Positions 26,645-34,776 of a DNA stretch of 54,450 nt are shown here, piece by piece. Under the pieces are notes generated by a model that made no database searches, was not told where the DNA came from, and was given only the letters and a program-made list of their open reading frames with translations. A program made the translations under genes and the position numbers. The stretch's first letter is position 1. Each line of letters starts with the position of its first letter. This stretch comes from Oscillospiraceae bacterium (GTDB lineage Bacteria > Bacillota > Clostridia > Oscillospirales > Oscillospiraceae), in assembly GCA_009781855.1 (NCBI GenBank), contig WQUY01000008.1, forward strand, positions 1 through 54,450, given 5' to 3'.

Positions 26645-26673
26645 ATAATATACCCGGATCTACGAAAAGTCAA
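26645..26673 (-). promoter_or_regulatory. Sigma-A promoter P2
   Basis: Minus strand TTGACT (26668-26673), 17-bp spacer, TATTAT (26645-26650). Transcription would start near 26638 and give a leader of about 125 nt before the MmgE/PrpD gene at 25106-26512, with element O2 inside the leader. Confidence 0.75.
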
Positions 26674-26730
26674 GAAATTTTTCGCTCTTCCCCATGATTT
26701 TTTACATTGAAGTAACTGTTGTTACAGCGA

Positions 26731-27516
26731 CTAATCACGGCCTCTTGCTACAGAGCGACCGCCATCAACAAGAATCGTCTCACCCGAAATCATTGCCGCG
26801 TCATCCGAGGCTAAAAATACTGCCGTATTTGCAATGTCCATAGGCTCTACACAACGACCAAATGCCATGCTTTGACCAACAAGATTTGCTATTTCATCAT
26901 CAGACATATTTTCTCTATCGCCACCCATAAACTTCTTGAGCATCGGGCTTGCCGTCGGGCCGGGCAGTATTACATTAGCGCGGATGTTATCTTTTGCAAG
27001 TTCACTGGCCAAAACCTTGTATAGACAGACCATTCCGGCCTTTGACGGAGAATACGCACAGCTCAGCGCACGCGGCATCATTGCCCCAAGTGACGCTGTC
27101 GCCAAAAATACACCGCCGCCTGCTTTCTTAAACTCAGGATATGCGTACTTACAGGCCATAAATGGGCCACGCAGATTAACGCCCATGATTGCATCCCATT
27201 CTTCGTTTGAACAATCAAAGAACTGTTTTTCCTTTTGAGGAAGTGCCGCATTGTTGTACAAGATATTCAGACCGCCAAAAGTTTTTACAGCAGTGTCAAC
27301 CATATTCTTGCAATCTTCATCTTTGGATACATCTGCTTTGACGAATACAGCTTCGCCACCATCTTTTTTTACCAGTTCCAAGGTCTCTTTTCCACCGGCC
27401 TCATCAATGTCTGCGATAACAACTTTTGCACCTTCTTGCGCAAATTTGATTGCCGAAGCACGACCCATACCCGAACCTGCTCCTGTAATTACTGCGATTT
27501 TACCTTCTAGTCTCAT
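26731..27516 (-). CDS. Short-chain dehydrogenase/reductase (SDR)
   Basis: 261 residues with TGAGSGMG at residue 11, [11 protein letters not shown] (acidic residue after strand 2, NAD-type), NNAALP near 88, catalytic Ser in ATASLGA and YSPSK near residue 155. It ends in [17 protein letters not shown] lies 7 nt before the ATG. It follows the lyase gene by 18 nt and ends 58 nt before the -35 of promoter P2, so it is the last gene of the transcription unit carrying the dehydratase and lyase. It is nearest in style to the SDRs at 10420 and 39001. Confidence 0.88.
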   Translation of the reverse strand: MRLEGKIAVITGAGSGMGRASAIKFAQEGAKVVIADIDEAGGKETLELVKKDGGEAVFVKADVSKDEDCKNMVDTAVKTFGGLNILYNNAALPQKEKQFFDCSNEEWDAIMGVNLRGPFMACKYAYPEFKKAGGGVFLATASLGAMMPRALSCAYSPSKAGMVCLYKVLASELAKDNIRANVILPGPTASPMLKKFMGGDRENMSDDEIANLVGQSMAFGRCVEPMDIANTAVFLASDDAAMISGETILVDGGRSVARGRD

Positions 27517-27534
27517 GATATTTCCTCCATAAAT

Positions 27535-28410
27535 TTAGTATTTATAATTTTGTTCCAGTGTATTCCACTGCTGTATACCCATAATATTAAACATGTCCAT
27601 GGCATTCATGCCTCCCTCAATAACACCTGCATCCGTACCAAGCTCCATGAGTCTATCGGCGACCTGCCGCAAATATATACATGCTGCATATCCCAAAGTA
27701 GATGGGAAAATAACTATTTTGTACCCTAGTTGCTGTAGTTCCTCAGCTGTAAGGGAGGGTGTTTTTCCACCGTAAACTTGATTGCTGAGTAATGGAATCT
27801 GGTGTCCAAATAGTTTTCCAACCTGCTCAATCTCGTCACGCGATTGCGGTGCCTCGAAAAATAAGAGATCTGCACCCGCATCAATGTATCTCTTACACCG
27901 CTCAACCGCAGAATCAAATCCTTCTACCGCCCGAGAGTCAGTTCGCGCTACGATTACCGTTTCTTTGAAATACTTTTCAGTGGCGGCTGCTTTGACTTTT
28001 TGTGTAAACTCGTCTGCGGAAACCAAAACTTTCCCACCCAGATGACCGCATCGCTTGGGTGCCCGCTGGTCTTCAAGCTGTATTGCAGCAACTCCTGCCA
28101 TCTCATATTCATGAACTGTGCGTATGGTATTTAAAGGATTACCGTAACCGGTATCCGCATCGCAGATTAACGGAATATTCAGTACCTGTGCAATGTTTTT
28201 TGCTGTCGTAACCATCTCTGTCATGGTCGTCAGTCCTATATCTGCTTGCCCAATCACACTGGCTGAGACTCCTGCGCCTGTCATGTAGGCAGTTTTGAAT
28301 CCGGCCAGCTCAACCGTCCTTGCCGATATACCATCGTAAACGCCCGGTGCAATAACAATTCCGGGAGCATTCAACATCTCTCTCAAAACCAAACCAGGGT
28401 TTTTAATCAT
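27535..28410 (-). CDS. Isocitrate lyase/PEP mutase family lyase, 2,3-dimethylmalate lyase-like
   Basis: 291 residues. Family motifs: DADTGYGNPLN near 85 (metal-binding Asp), LEDQRAPKRCGHLGGK near 120 containing the catalytic K-R-C-G-H signature of methylisocitrate and dimethylmalate lyases, and VARTDSRAVEG near 160. Members split a C-C bond of a methyl-branched hydroxy-acid into pyruvate (or glyoxylate/succinate). The start ATG overlaps the dehydratase small-subunit gene by 8 nt, with GGAGG 6 nt upstream. That overlap with a dimethylmalate-dehydratase-type pair argues for cleavage of 2,3-dimethylmalate to propionate and pyruvate; methylisocitrate or citramalate-type substrates remain possible. 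Confidence 0.85.
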   Translation of the reverse strand: MIKNPGLVLREMLNAPGIVIAPGVYDGISARTVELAGFKTAYMTGAGVSASVIGQADIGLTTMTEMVTTAKNIAQVLNIPLICDADTGYGNPLNTIRTVHEYEMAGVAAIQLEDQRAPKRCGHLGGKVLVSADEFTQKVKAAATEKYFKETVIVARTDSRAVEGFDSAVERCKRYIDAGADLLFFEAPQSRDEIEQVGKLFGHQIPLLSNQVYGGKTPSLTAEELQQLGYKIVIFPSTLGYAACIYLRQVADRLMELGTDAGVIEGGMNAMDMFNIMGIQQWNTLEQNYKY

Positions 28411-28933
28411 TATTATCCTCCATTTTATCCATATATCCCTCTTGTATCAGCAACCCCTCAATCCCACCTGCGCTCACTATATCCACAACAGCCTGAGATA
28501 GTGGTGCACCGAATCTTTTTTCACCGGTCGTTTCATTGAGCACACGACCCTCCAGAAGGTCAACAACTGCATAATCGCCCTCAGAGAACATTTGGATTAC
28601 ACCTTCACATTGCAAAGCCGCGAAACCATAACTTATGCAGTTTCTAAAAAACAACCCATTGTAGCTCTCCGCTACCATACCGCCAAGCCCCAGTCTCTTC
28701 AAAAGCAACGCGCCCGGCCTGGATGACCCTGTACCGAAATTCTTGCCTGCGACTATAATATCTCCCGGAGAGACCAGTTCCACCCATCCCGGACGATTAT
28801 CACTGAAAATAAATTTAATCTGTTCCTCTGGCGAAACCCTAAATGCTGCATGAGGGAATATCAGGTCAGTGTTTATTTCATCGCCGAATATCCACACTCT
28901 GCCTCTGTAGCGCGACGCAGATTTTTCAATCAT
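28403..28933 (-). CDS. Aconitase-family dehydratase, small (swivel) subunit, DmdB/LeuD-like
   Basis: 176 residues forming the swivelling domain of a two-subunit hydro-lyase. The segment GKNFGTGSSRPGALLLKRLG near 62 carries the substrate-binding loop (S-S-R) of LeuD/DmdB/aconitase, followed by VAESYNGLFFRNCISYG. It is translated just before the lyase, with an 8-nt overlap, and follows the large subunit by 15 nt. With the large subunit it hydrates or dehydrates a branched malate-type acid. Isopropylmalate isomerase is a formal alternative, but no leucine genes are present. Confidence 0.87.
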   Translation of the reverse strand: MIEKSASRYRGRVWIFGDEINTDLIFPHAAFRVSPEEQIKFIFSDNRPGWVELVSPGDIIVAGKNFGTGSSRPGALLLKRLGLGGMVAESYNGLFFRNCISYGFAALQCEGVIQMFSEGDYAVVDLLEGRVLNETTGEKRFGAPLSQAVVDIVSAGGIEGLLIQEGYMDKMEDNND

Positions 28934-28948
28934 ATCTAACGTACCCCC

Positions 28949-30202
28949 CTAAACATCCCTAGGGTCTGTTATAACCCCGAATATTGCCGATGCTGCCGCC
29001 GTGGCCGGTGCACAAAGCATCACTTCACTATCTGCTGCACCCATACGCCCCTTGAAATTTCGGGTTGTGGTAGAAAGACAACGTTCACCCGGGCCAATAA
29101 GCCCCAAATGCCCCCCATAACAAGCTCCGCAAGTGGCATTTGTAACCACTGCGCCTGCCTCCACAAGTGTCTCAATATATCCCAGCCTCAGTGACTCCAG
29201 ATATACGCGCTGTGATGCAGGAGTAACTATGAGCCTTGTTCCGGACGCAACACGCTTGCCTCTAAGTATCTCAGCGGCATCACGCATATCTTCTGTCCTA
29301 CCATTTGAGCAAGACCCAATCAATATTTGGTCTAACTTAAGTCCTTGCACCTGTGTGACAGGAACACAGTTGTCAGGTATAAAGTGAGGTTTGGCAACAT
29401 AAGGCACAATGTCACTTAAATTAATCTCACGCACATGGGCATATACGGCATCAGCATCCGGATGAACCGCATTGATTTCCGTATCTCCGCGAGCCTCTAA
29501 CCATTCTTCCAAAACTTCATCACAAGGAAATATGGCAAACTCCGCATTGATTTCGGCACACATGGTCGCCACACTCTGACGCTGGGAAATGCTAAGGCTC
29601 TTAACTCCCTCACCGCCAAATTCAATGCTATAACCCGTTGCATCACCATAAACTCCAGCAATATACAAAAACAGATCTTTTCCGCTCACCATTGGGGGCA
29701 ATTCCCCTTTGAGCTGATACAATATGGTTTGACTTACCTGAAACCACGTCTCACCCTTGCACCAAACATATGTCATCTCTGCCGGGCCAAATCCCCTGGC
29801 AGCACAGTTAAACGCTCCGGCAGCACAAGTATGCGAGTCTCCGCATGTGATTAGCCTTCCCGGCGCGGCAAAGCCGCGTTCTGCCAAAAGCTGATGAATA
29901 ACCGCATGGTCTCCTATATCAAAGAAGTTTTTAATCCCATGTTTTTTTGCAAATTTCCGAGCCTTAACCGCTCCGGTTGCATCACCCAATGTTGGTGCCG
30001 GAACCGCATGGTCAAGCAAAATAATATTTCTTTCCGGATAGTCGATTTTTGAAACTGACTCATAGTCTATCTGTCCGCCAACAGTGAAGTACATATCGTG
30101 GTTCGCCGCAAAATCAACTGCACAAGTCAGGATATCACCAGGCTTGCATAAAGCAACACCTGCATGTGCAGATAGTATTTTTTCTGACATTGTCATTCCC
30201 AA
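28949..30202 (-). CDS. Aconitase-family dehydratase, large subunit, DmdA/LeuC-like
   Basis: About 417 residues carrying the [4Fe-4S] site: a Cys in LIGSCSNGRTEDM near 293 and the C-x-x-C pair in TNATCGACYGGHLG near 355. It has DHAVPAPTLGDATGAVK near 65 and TCGDSHTCAAGAFN near 128, typical of LeuC/homoaconitase/2,3-dimethylmalate dehydratase. AAGGAG lies 9 nt before a TTG at 30202; an ATG at 30196 would be 15 nt away, so the exact start is open. It forms a complex with the small subunit encoded immediately downstream. Order large-small-lyase fits the dmdA-dmdB-dml functional set known from nicotinate fermentation. Confidence 0.88.
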   Translation of the reverse strand: MGMTMSEKILSAHAGVALCKPGDILTCAVDFAANHDMYFTVGGQIDYESVSKIDYPERNIILLDHAVPAPTLGDATGAVKARKFAKKHGIKNFFDIGDHAVIHQLLAERGFAAPGRLITCGDSHTCAAGAFNCAARGFGPAEMTYVWCKGETWFQVSQTILYQLKGELPPMVSGKDLFLYIAGVYGDATGYSIEFGGEGVKSLSISQRQSVATMCAEINAEFAIFPCDEVLEEWLEARGDTEINAVHPDADAVYAHVREINLSDIVPYVAKPHFIPDNCVPVTQVQGLKLDQILIGSCSNGRTEDMRDAAEILRGKRVASGTRLIVTPASQRVYLESLRLGYIETLVEAGAVVTNATCGACYGGHLGLIGPGERCLSTTTRNFKGRMGAADSEVMLCAPATAAASAIFGVITDPRDV

Positions 30203-30249
30203 ATCGCATTTCTCCTTTCACTTAGAAAGTCAGTTAAAAACAGTAACTA

Positions 30250-32220
30250 CTATATCGTGTGCATTGCATGAAACGCATCATGAATGGCTTGATAGACATT
30301 ATGGGCATATCTCACATCCCCAACGAAAAACACATCTTCAGCCAAATCGGCATACTGCGCACATGCCTCGCTTCTGGCTTTCATGCCCAACGCAAGAACA
30401 ACCGTGTCGCATGGTATGAGCATCTCTTCCCAATGTTTGTCCAGCACCACCGCGCCCTCTTTTGTAACGCGAACCAGCTTAACTTCAGTCACAAACTTTG
30501 TACCGAGCAGCTTATTCAAATATACGCCGCCACGCGGGCCTTCAGCTCCCAATTTATTTTCCGGAAGCTTGTCTATCACTGTTACCTGTTTGCCGGATTG
30601 CGCAAGTGCATATGCACTCTCAACTCCGGCAAGCCCACCACCAGCAACAACAACCCTTTCACCAACCTGCTCCTTGCCCGTATCAACATCTCCAACCCAC
30701 TTGAGCATATTGGAATCTTCGCAAGGCAAATCCGGAATTATTGGTGTCGCGCCCGCAGCGACAACAATCGCATCGGGCTTTTCTGCACGCACCAACTCCG
30801 CCGTTGCCTCAGTGTTCATTTTCACTGTGACACCAGGAGCTTTTTTTGTCATGCGAATGAGCCAGTCCAGATAACGCGCCATATCATTTTTGAAAGGCAA
30901 CGCAGATGCACATATAAGCTGCCCACCCAGTTCATTTTCTTTTTCAAACAGCACAACCTCATGACCGCGCTCGGATGCTGTCAATGCTGCCTGCATCCCT
31001 GCCGGGCCTCCACCAACAATGCATACCTTTTTGCTTTTCATTGGCGGTTTTACATAGCCATATTGATATTCAAGTTCACGACCCACCACAGGGTTCACAG
31101 CGCAACGAACCGGCGCAACCCGCTCACCGGTATAGCGCACACATGTCATGCATCGGACACAGGGTCTTATTTCTTCCTCTTCTCCCTTTCTGGCCTTGTT
31201 TGCAAATTCGTGGTCGGCCAATTGCGATCTAATCATTGATATCACATCTGCCTTGCCCGAGGCGATGATTTCTTCACACATCACCGGGTCGGTAATCGCA
31301 CCGACTGTTGTTACAGGTATATCCAAATGTTTCTTCATATACTCAGCATAATGCACATTGATTCCATTTTTCAAGTACGGAGGCTGGATTGTGTAAATGG
31401 CAGTCAAAGGCTCGTTTAGTCGCGCAACCGAGGCATGTACAAGATCCACTTTATCCGAAACACGCTTCATGACCTCGACCATCTCTTCTTGCTCCAGACC
31501 TCCCTCATGCATTTCATCCACGCTGATGCGCGTCTCAATGATAAAGTCTTTGCCCACCTTGGCCCGGATGGCTGATAGAACCTCATCAAAAAATCTCACA
31601 CGATTTTCAAAGGATCCGCCAAAACTATCGTCACGATGATTGGTGAGTGGTGATAGAAACTGAGAAATAAGGTGTCCGTGACCTGCATGAAGCATCCCCA
31701 TTTGAAAACCGGCTCTCTTGAGCATATCAAAAGAGTACGCAAACCCATCGATGACATCTTCTATATCTGAAAGACTCATCTTCATCACAGGATGTCTTCT
31801 GCGCCCCTCAGCCTTTGCTGCACGTTCTTCTCTAATGGTTATCTGGGGTGATGGTGATATTGCGGGCAAACCGCTGGAGATGATTTGACTACCATTATGG
31901 CATACCTCAATAGATGCAATCGCACCATACTTATGAATCGCCTCAGAAATCTGGCACAGTCCTGTAAATACATTTCTATCCCCAAGATTAAGCTGGAACT
32001 GATGACCGGCCGCATGAACAAAATCAATCGCTGACTCACCAATGGTGACAATCCCGGCGCCGCCTTCGGCTATTGATTGATAGTAGGCAATCATTTCACG
32101 AGTCACCATTCCATCCCCCGTTGCCAGCATGTGACAACCGGGAGCAAACTCAATTCGGTTTTTCACAGTCATGTGGCCAATCTTAATCGGGGAAAACAGG
32201 TGTTTAAATTTTCTTTCCAT
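30250..32220 (-). CDS. Old-yellow-enzyme-type ene-reductase with [4Fe-4S] and FAD domains
   Basis: 656 residues. FMN barrel (GHMTVKNRIEFAPGCHM, AGHGHLISQFLSPLTNHRDD near 179, GGSFENRVRF), cluster cysteines 354, 357, 360 and 373 (C-x2-C-x2-C-x12-C), then the FAD/NAD halves (KVCIVGGGPAGMQAAL; RVVVAGGGLAGVESAY). Of the four paralogues it keeps the most canonical dienoyl-CoA-reductase-like barrel. GAGGAG lies 10 nt before the ATG. It sits between the AEC carrier and the dehydratase genes, so it may reduce an unsaturated acid just before the hydration/cleavage steps. The long plus-strand frame inside it is an antisense shadow. Confidence 0.88.
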   Translation of the reverse strand: MERKFKHLFSPIKIGHMTVKNRIEFAPGCHMLATGDGMVTREMIAYYQSIAEGGAGIVTIGESAIDFVHAAGHQFQLNLGDRNVFTGLCQISEAIHKYGAIASIEVCHNGSQIISSGLPAISPSPQITIREERAAKAEGRRRHPVMKMSLSDIEDVIDGFAYSFDMLKRAGFQMGMLHAGHGHLISQFLSPLTNHRDDSFGGSFENRVRFFDEVLSAIRAKVGKDFIIETRISVDEMHEGGLEQEEMVEVMKRVSDKVDLVHASVARLNEPLTAIYTIQPPYLKNGINVHYAEYMKKHLDIPVTTVGAITDPVMCEEIIASGKADVISMIRSQLADHEFANKARKGEEEEIRPCVRCMTCVRYTGERVAPVRCAVNPVVGRELEYQYGYVKPPMKSKKVCIVGGGPAGMQAALTASERGHEVVLFEKENELGGQLICASALPFKNDMARYLDWLIRMTKKAPGVTVKMNTEATAELVRAEKPDAIVVAAGATPIIPDLPCEDSNMLKWVGDVDTGKEQVGERVVVAGGGLAGVESAYALAQSGKQVTVIDKLPENKLGAEGPRGGVYLNKLLGTKFVTEVKLVRVTKEGAVVLDKHWEEMLIPCDTVVLALGMKARSEACAQYADLAEDVFFVGDVRYAHNVYQAIHDAFHAMHTI

Positions 32221-32272
32221 ATAAAACGCTCCTCAAAAGTAAATTAGTTATCTTTTTATTTTAAATATAACA

Positions 32273-33214
32273 CTACAAAACCATTGTAGTAATATAGGCG
32301 ACTAAAGGAATCGCTATAATGCTGGCCAAAGTTGTAGTTATGACCGCAACTGTGGCATATTCCTCATCCGAACCATTGTTGCTCACCAACATCGGAACAA
32401 TACCGATGGCAGGCAAGCCATATAAAATCACAGTCGTTCCAATAATTTCCGGAGCAATACCTATTGCACGCAGAATAAGAAAAATGCATATTGGTAGAGC
32501 AATCATTTTAAATACCATACCAACATATATCTCATAAAACCGAAAAAGCTTTTTGACATCCAATGTAGCCACAACGCCGCCTATGTAAAGAAATGGAAGT
32601 GCCGATCCCGTGCTTGCCATGGCTTCACATGCTCTAAGAATCGGCTGGGGAATCTGAATGCCAAGCAATATCACAACAAAGGATAATCCAATCGCCATAA
32701 TCGGAGGATTGACCATATTTTTCAGCATTTTCAAGCTAAATTTGGGTTTGTTATCATAGGGGTATGTTTGATAAATACCATATGTCCAGAAAAGTATCTG
32801 ATCAATAATCGTGTATAATACCACAAATATCATTGCCCGCTGCCCATATATTGCAAGCAATAGAGGCATCCCGATAAAGCCTACGTTACCAAAGGAATTT
32901 ACGAGTATAAACAGCGAGACTCTGTTCCCTTTTAATCGCAACAGTTTCGGCAGCACCCTTGTGGAGATCAGAAGAGCCGCAAATATGCAAACGTTGACTA
33001 TCAGCAAATAACTATAGCTTACGAGCTCCGCCCGCGTTGCACCGCCCGATGTATAGGTAAACAGAATAAAAGGCAAAATCACACGCGTAAAAAGCCGGGA
33101 AATTACCGGGAGATAGTCTGCGCCAAGAATCTTAAATTTTACGATACAAAACCCGATGACCAAAATAGAGAAAAAGAGTAAAATCTGGTTGAAAACCGCA
33201 TTAAACTGCTCCAC
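32273..33214 (-). CDS. AEC-family transporter
   Basis: About 313 residues and ten predicted helices, the AEC carrier fold. Segments: ILVIGFCIVKFKILGADYLP near the N-terminus, NSFGNVGFIGMPLLLAIYG near 110, and GLPAIGIVPMLVSNNGSDEEYAT near 275, the typical end of the second repeat. I prefer the GTG at 33214 (VEQFNAV), which has GGAGG 7 nt upstream, over the TTG at 33235. It probably carries an organic acid; being placed between MmgE/PrpD and ene-reductase genes it may import an unsaturated acid or export a product. Confidence 0.8.
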   Translation of the reverse strand: MEQFNAVFNQILLFFSILVIGFCIVKFKILGADYLPVISRLFTRVILPFILFTYTSGGATRAELVSYSYLLIVNVCIFAALLISTRVLPKLLRLKGNRVSLFILVNSFGNVGFIGMPLLLAIYGQRAMIFVVLYTIIDQILFWTYGIYQTYPYDNKPKFSLKMLKNMVNPPIMAIGLSFVVILLGIQIPQPILRACEAMASTGSALPFLYIGGVVATLDVKKLFRFYEIYVGMVFKMIALPICIFLILRAIGIAPEIIGTTVILYGLPAIGIVPMLVSNNGSDEEYATVAVITTTLASIIAIPLVAYITTMVL

Positions 33215-33298
33215 TGCATGTCCTCCAGTATGCAAGGATTTTGAAAAATCAGGACGTACTCCTTGCTGCTTGCTTAGGCTACCTACAGCCTGGTTGCA

Positions 33299-33328
33299 AA
33301 TTGCGCACGCAGTTTATAGTGCGCAATT
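33299..33328. promoter_or_regulatory. Intercistronic hairpin
   Basis: A perfect 10-bp inverted repeat (AATTGCGCAC with GTGCGCAATT, 10-nt loop) begins right after the stop codon of the MmgE/PrpD gene at 33332, on the minus-strand transcript, before the AEC gene. Without a T-run it more likely stabilises or processes the mRNA than ends it. Confidence 0.5.
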
Positions 33329-33331
33329 AAA

Positions 33332-34678
33332 TCAACGTTTACCAAGCAGTGACATAAGCTCATCTACCGATTCAAGCAACTCCAGATTCAACGCTTTGTC
33401 GATGATATCCTGAGATTGACTGCTCGTGAAGAAATCCTCTGCATTGCTTATAAACCGCTCAATTACCTCATCACGATTTAGCGGTATAATATCTTGCTGA
33501 TAATTCGATACTTCTTTGCCGCTCTTGAGCAAGATTTTTATTTTAGCGCCTGTCTTGTGCGGAGCCGCCTGATTTACCTGCTCATCTACTTCAACATTTA
33601 TTTTCCTTGCTATATTTGCAATATCAGGATTATCGAACATATCCACTGTCTTAGCGCTCACCTCTCCAAAGACGAGGACAGAAGCCGTCATAAATTGATG
33701 GCTCATCATTGCAGAAATCGTACCCGTGTATGGCCCGCAATAGTCAACACCAGGAAACTCTTTTCCGCCCTTTGACACGCCAATCGTAACCTTTTCAATT
33801 TCCTCAGTTGCAATTTCATTTTCAGCAACAAGCGCCATCGCTGCTTGTGCTGTTGCAAGAACATGCCCACATCCCGGAAACCGCTTGATAAAAGACTCAT
33901 CAATCATATAATGTCCCGGAGCCGCTTTCAGAGCAGGACTCCAATCAAGCTCCTTGCGGTTCATCGCTTTTCCAAGCCCAAAGTGGCCATCAAGAATTGA
34001 TGCCGACCCTTTGATGCCTTTCATCGCAAGCATCGCAGCCATTATGGAGTTTTTTGCGGCAAAACAGTTTTGAAGACAAATGTCTTCTGCTCCGGAATTC
34101 ACAAATTCCATCACACCAGAAGCTGTATTGCCTGCGATAGCCAGCGCGTCACATGTCTTATGGCTATCCAAAGCAAAGATTTTTGCTGCCGCTGCCGCCC
34201 CACCAAATGGTGCAAGTGTACTCGCCGGCCGCTGCCCAAAGCTTGGAAATCCCGGTGCTATCAACACCGCGCCTATTCTCCCTATCGCTTCATATCCGGA
34301 AACAATTGCCTCAACGACTTGCTTCCCGCTCGCTCTTGATTTCTGACCCAAAGCCAACGCAACCGGAATTGCCACTACACCCGGATGACTCAATGTATGT
34401 TCATGACAATCCTCGAACAAATATATCTGTCCCATCATCGCATTTACAGACGCAGCAGCAAGTGGCGACACTCTGCCGCTATGCCCCAGAATAACACAAT
34501 CCCCTGCACCACCCACTGAGCTCCATACAGATATTTCTGCCTCAGCCGCCGGTGCGTTTGCCGCAGCCAACCCGGTTGCAAGAAAATTCAGCAACGTCAC
34601 TTTGGCTTTTTCACGCGTCACTTCCGGCAAGGTCTCATATTTTATCGATTCCAGTATTTTGCCCAGTTCTAATAACAT
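33332..34678 (-). CDS. MmgE/PrpD family protein
   Basis: 448 residues from the ATG at 34678 (MLLELGKIL), with GAGG 6 nt upstream; the longer frame to 34732 has no ribosome site. It has LLNFLATGLAAANAP near 30, QIYLFEDCHEHTLSHPGV near 85 in place of the usual H-x-x-D-x-D-D block, a SFGQRPASTLAPFGGAAAAAKIF segment, and a PGCGHVLATAQAAM segment near 270 replacing the usual C-C-R-x-x-H. It is the most divergent of the three MmgE/PrpD proteins in this window. It follows the second AOR gene closely and precedes an AEC carrier. Confidence 0.82.
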   Translation of the reverse strand: MLLELGKILESIKYETLPEVTREKAKVTLLNFLATGLAAANAPAAEAEISVWSSVGGAGDCVILGHSGRVSPLAAASVNAMMGQIYLFEDCHEHTLSHPGVVAIPVALALGQKSRASGKQVVEAIVSGYEAIGRIGAVLIAPGFPSFGQRPASTLAPFGGAAAAAKIFALDSHKTCDALAIAGNTASGVMEFVNSGAEDICLQNCFAAKNSIMAAMLAMKGIKGSASILDGHFGLGKAMNRKELDWSPALKAAPGHYMIDESFIKRFPGCGHVLATAQAAMALVAENEIATEEIEKVTIGVSKGGKEFPGVDYCGPYTGTISAMMSHQFMTASVLVFGEVSAKTVDMFDNPDIANIARKINVEVDEQVNQAAPHKTGAKIKILLKSGKEVSNYQQDIIPLNRDEVIERFISNAEDFFTSSQSQDIIDKALNLELLESVDELMSLLGKR

Positions 34679-34776
34679 AACGTTCCTCATATCTGTTTGG
34701 TACATCCGTTTCAAAAGCAAAGTGTTTGCCACTTCGCTCTTGAAAGGCTGTGCATTTTAATTCATGCCCACATTTC

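Noticed and set aside
19163-30202. Methylcitrate cycle (propionate oxidation) operon
   Set aside because: PrpD-, PrpF- and PrpB-like genes are present, but no methylcitrate synthase or propionyl-CoA ligase is found, and the dehydratase is a two-subunit LeuCD/DmdAB type rather than AcnD.
30259-31239. 326-aa plus-strand open frame
   Set aside because: It is fully antisense to a well-supported ene-reductase gene, has no ribosome site and a composition typical of a shadow frame (rich in His, Cys, Arg and Asn).
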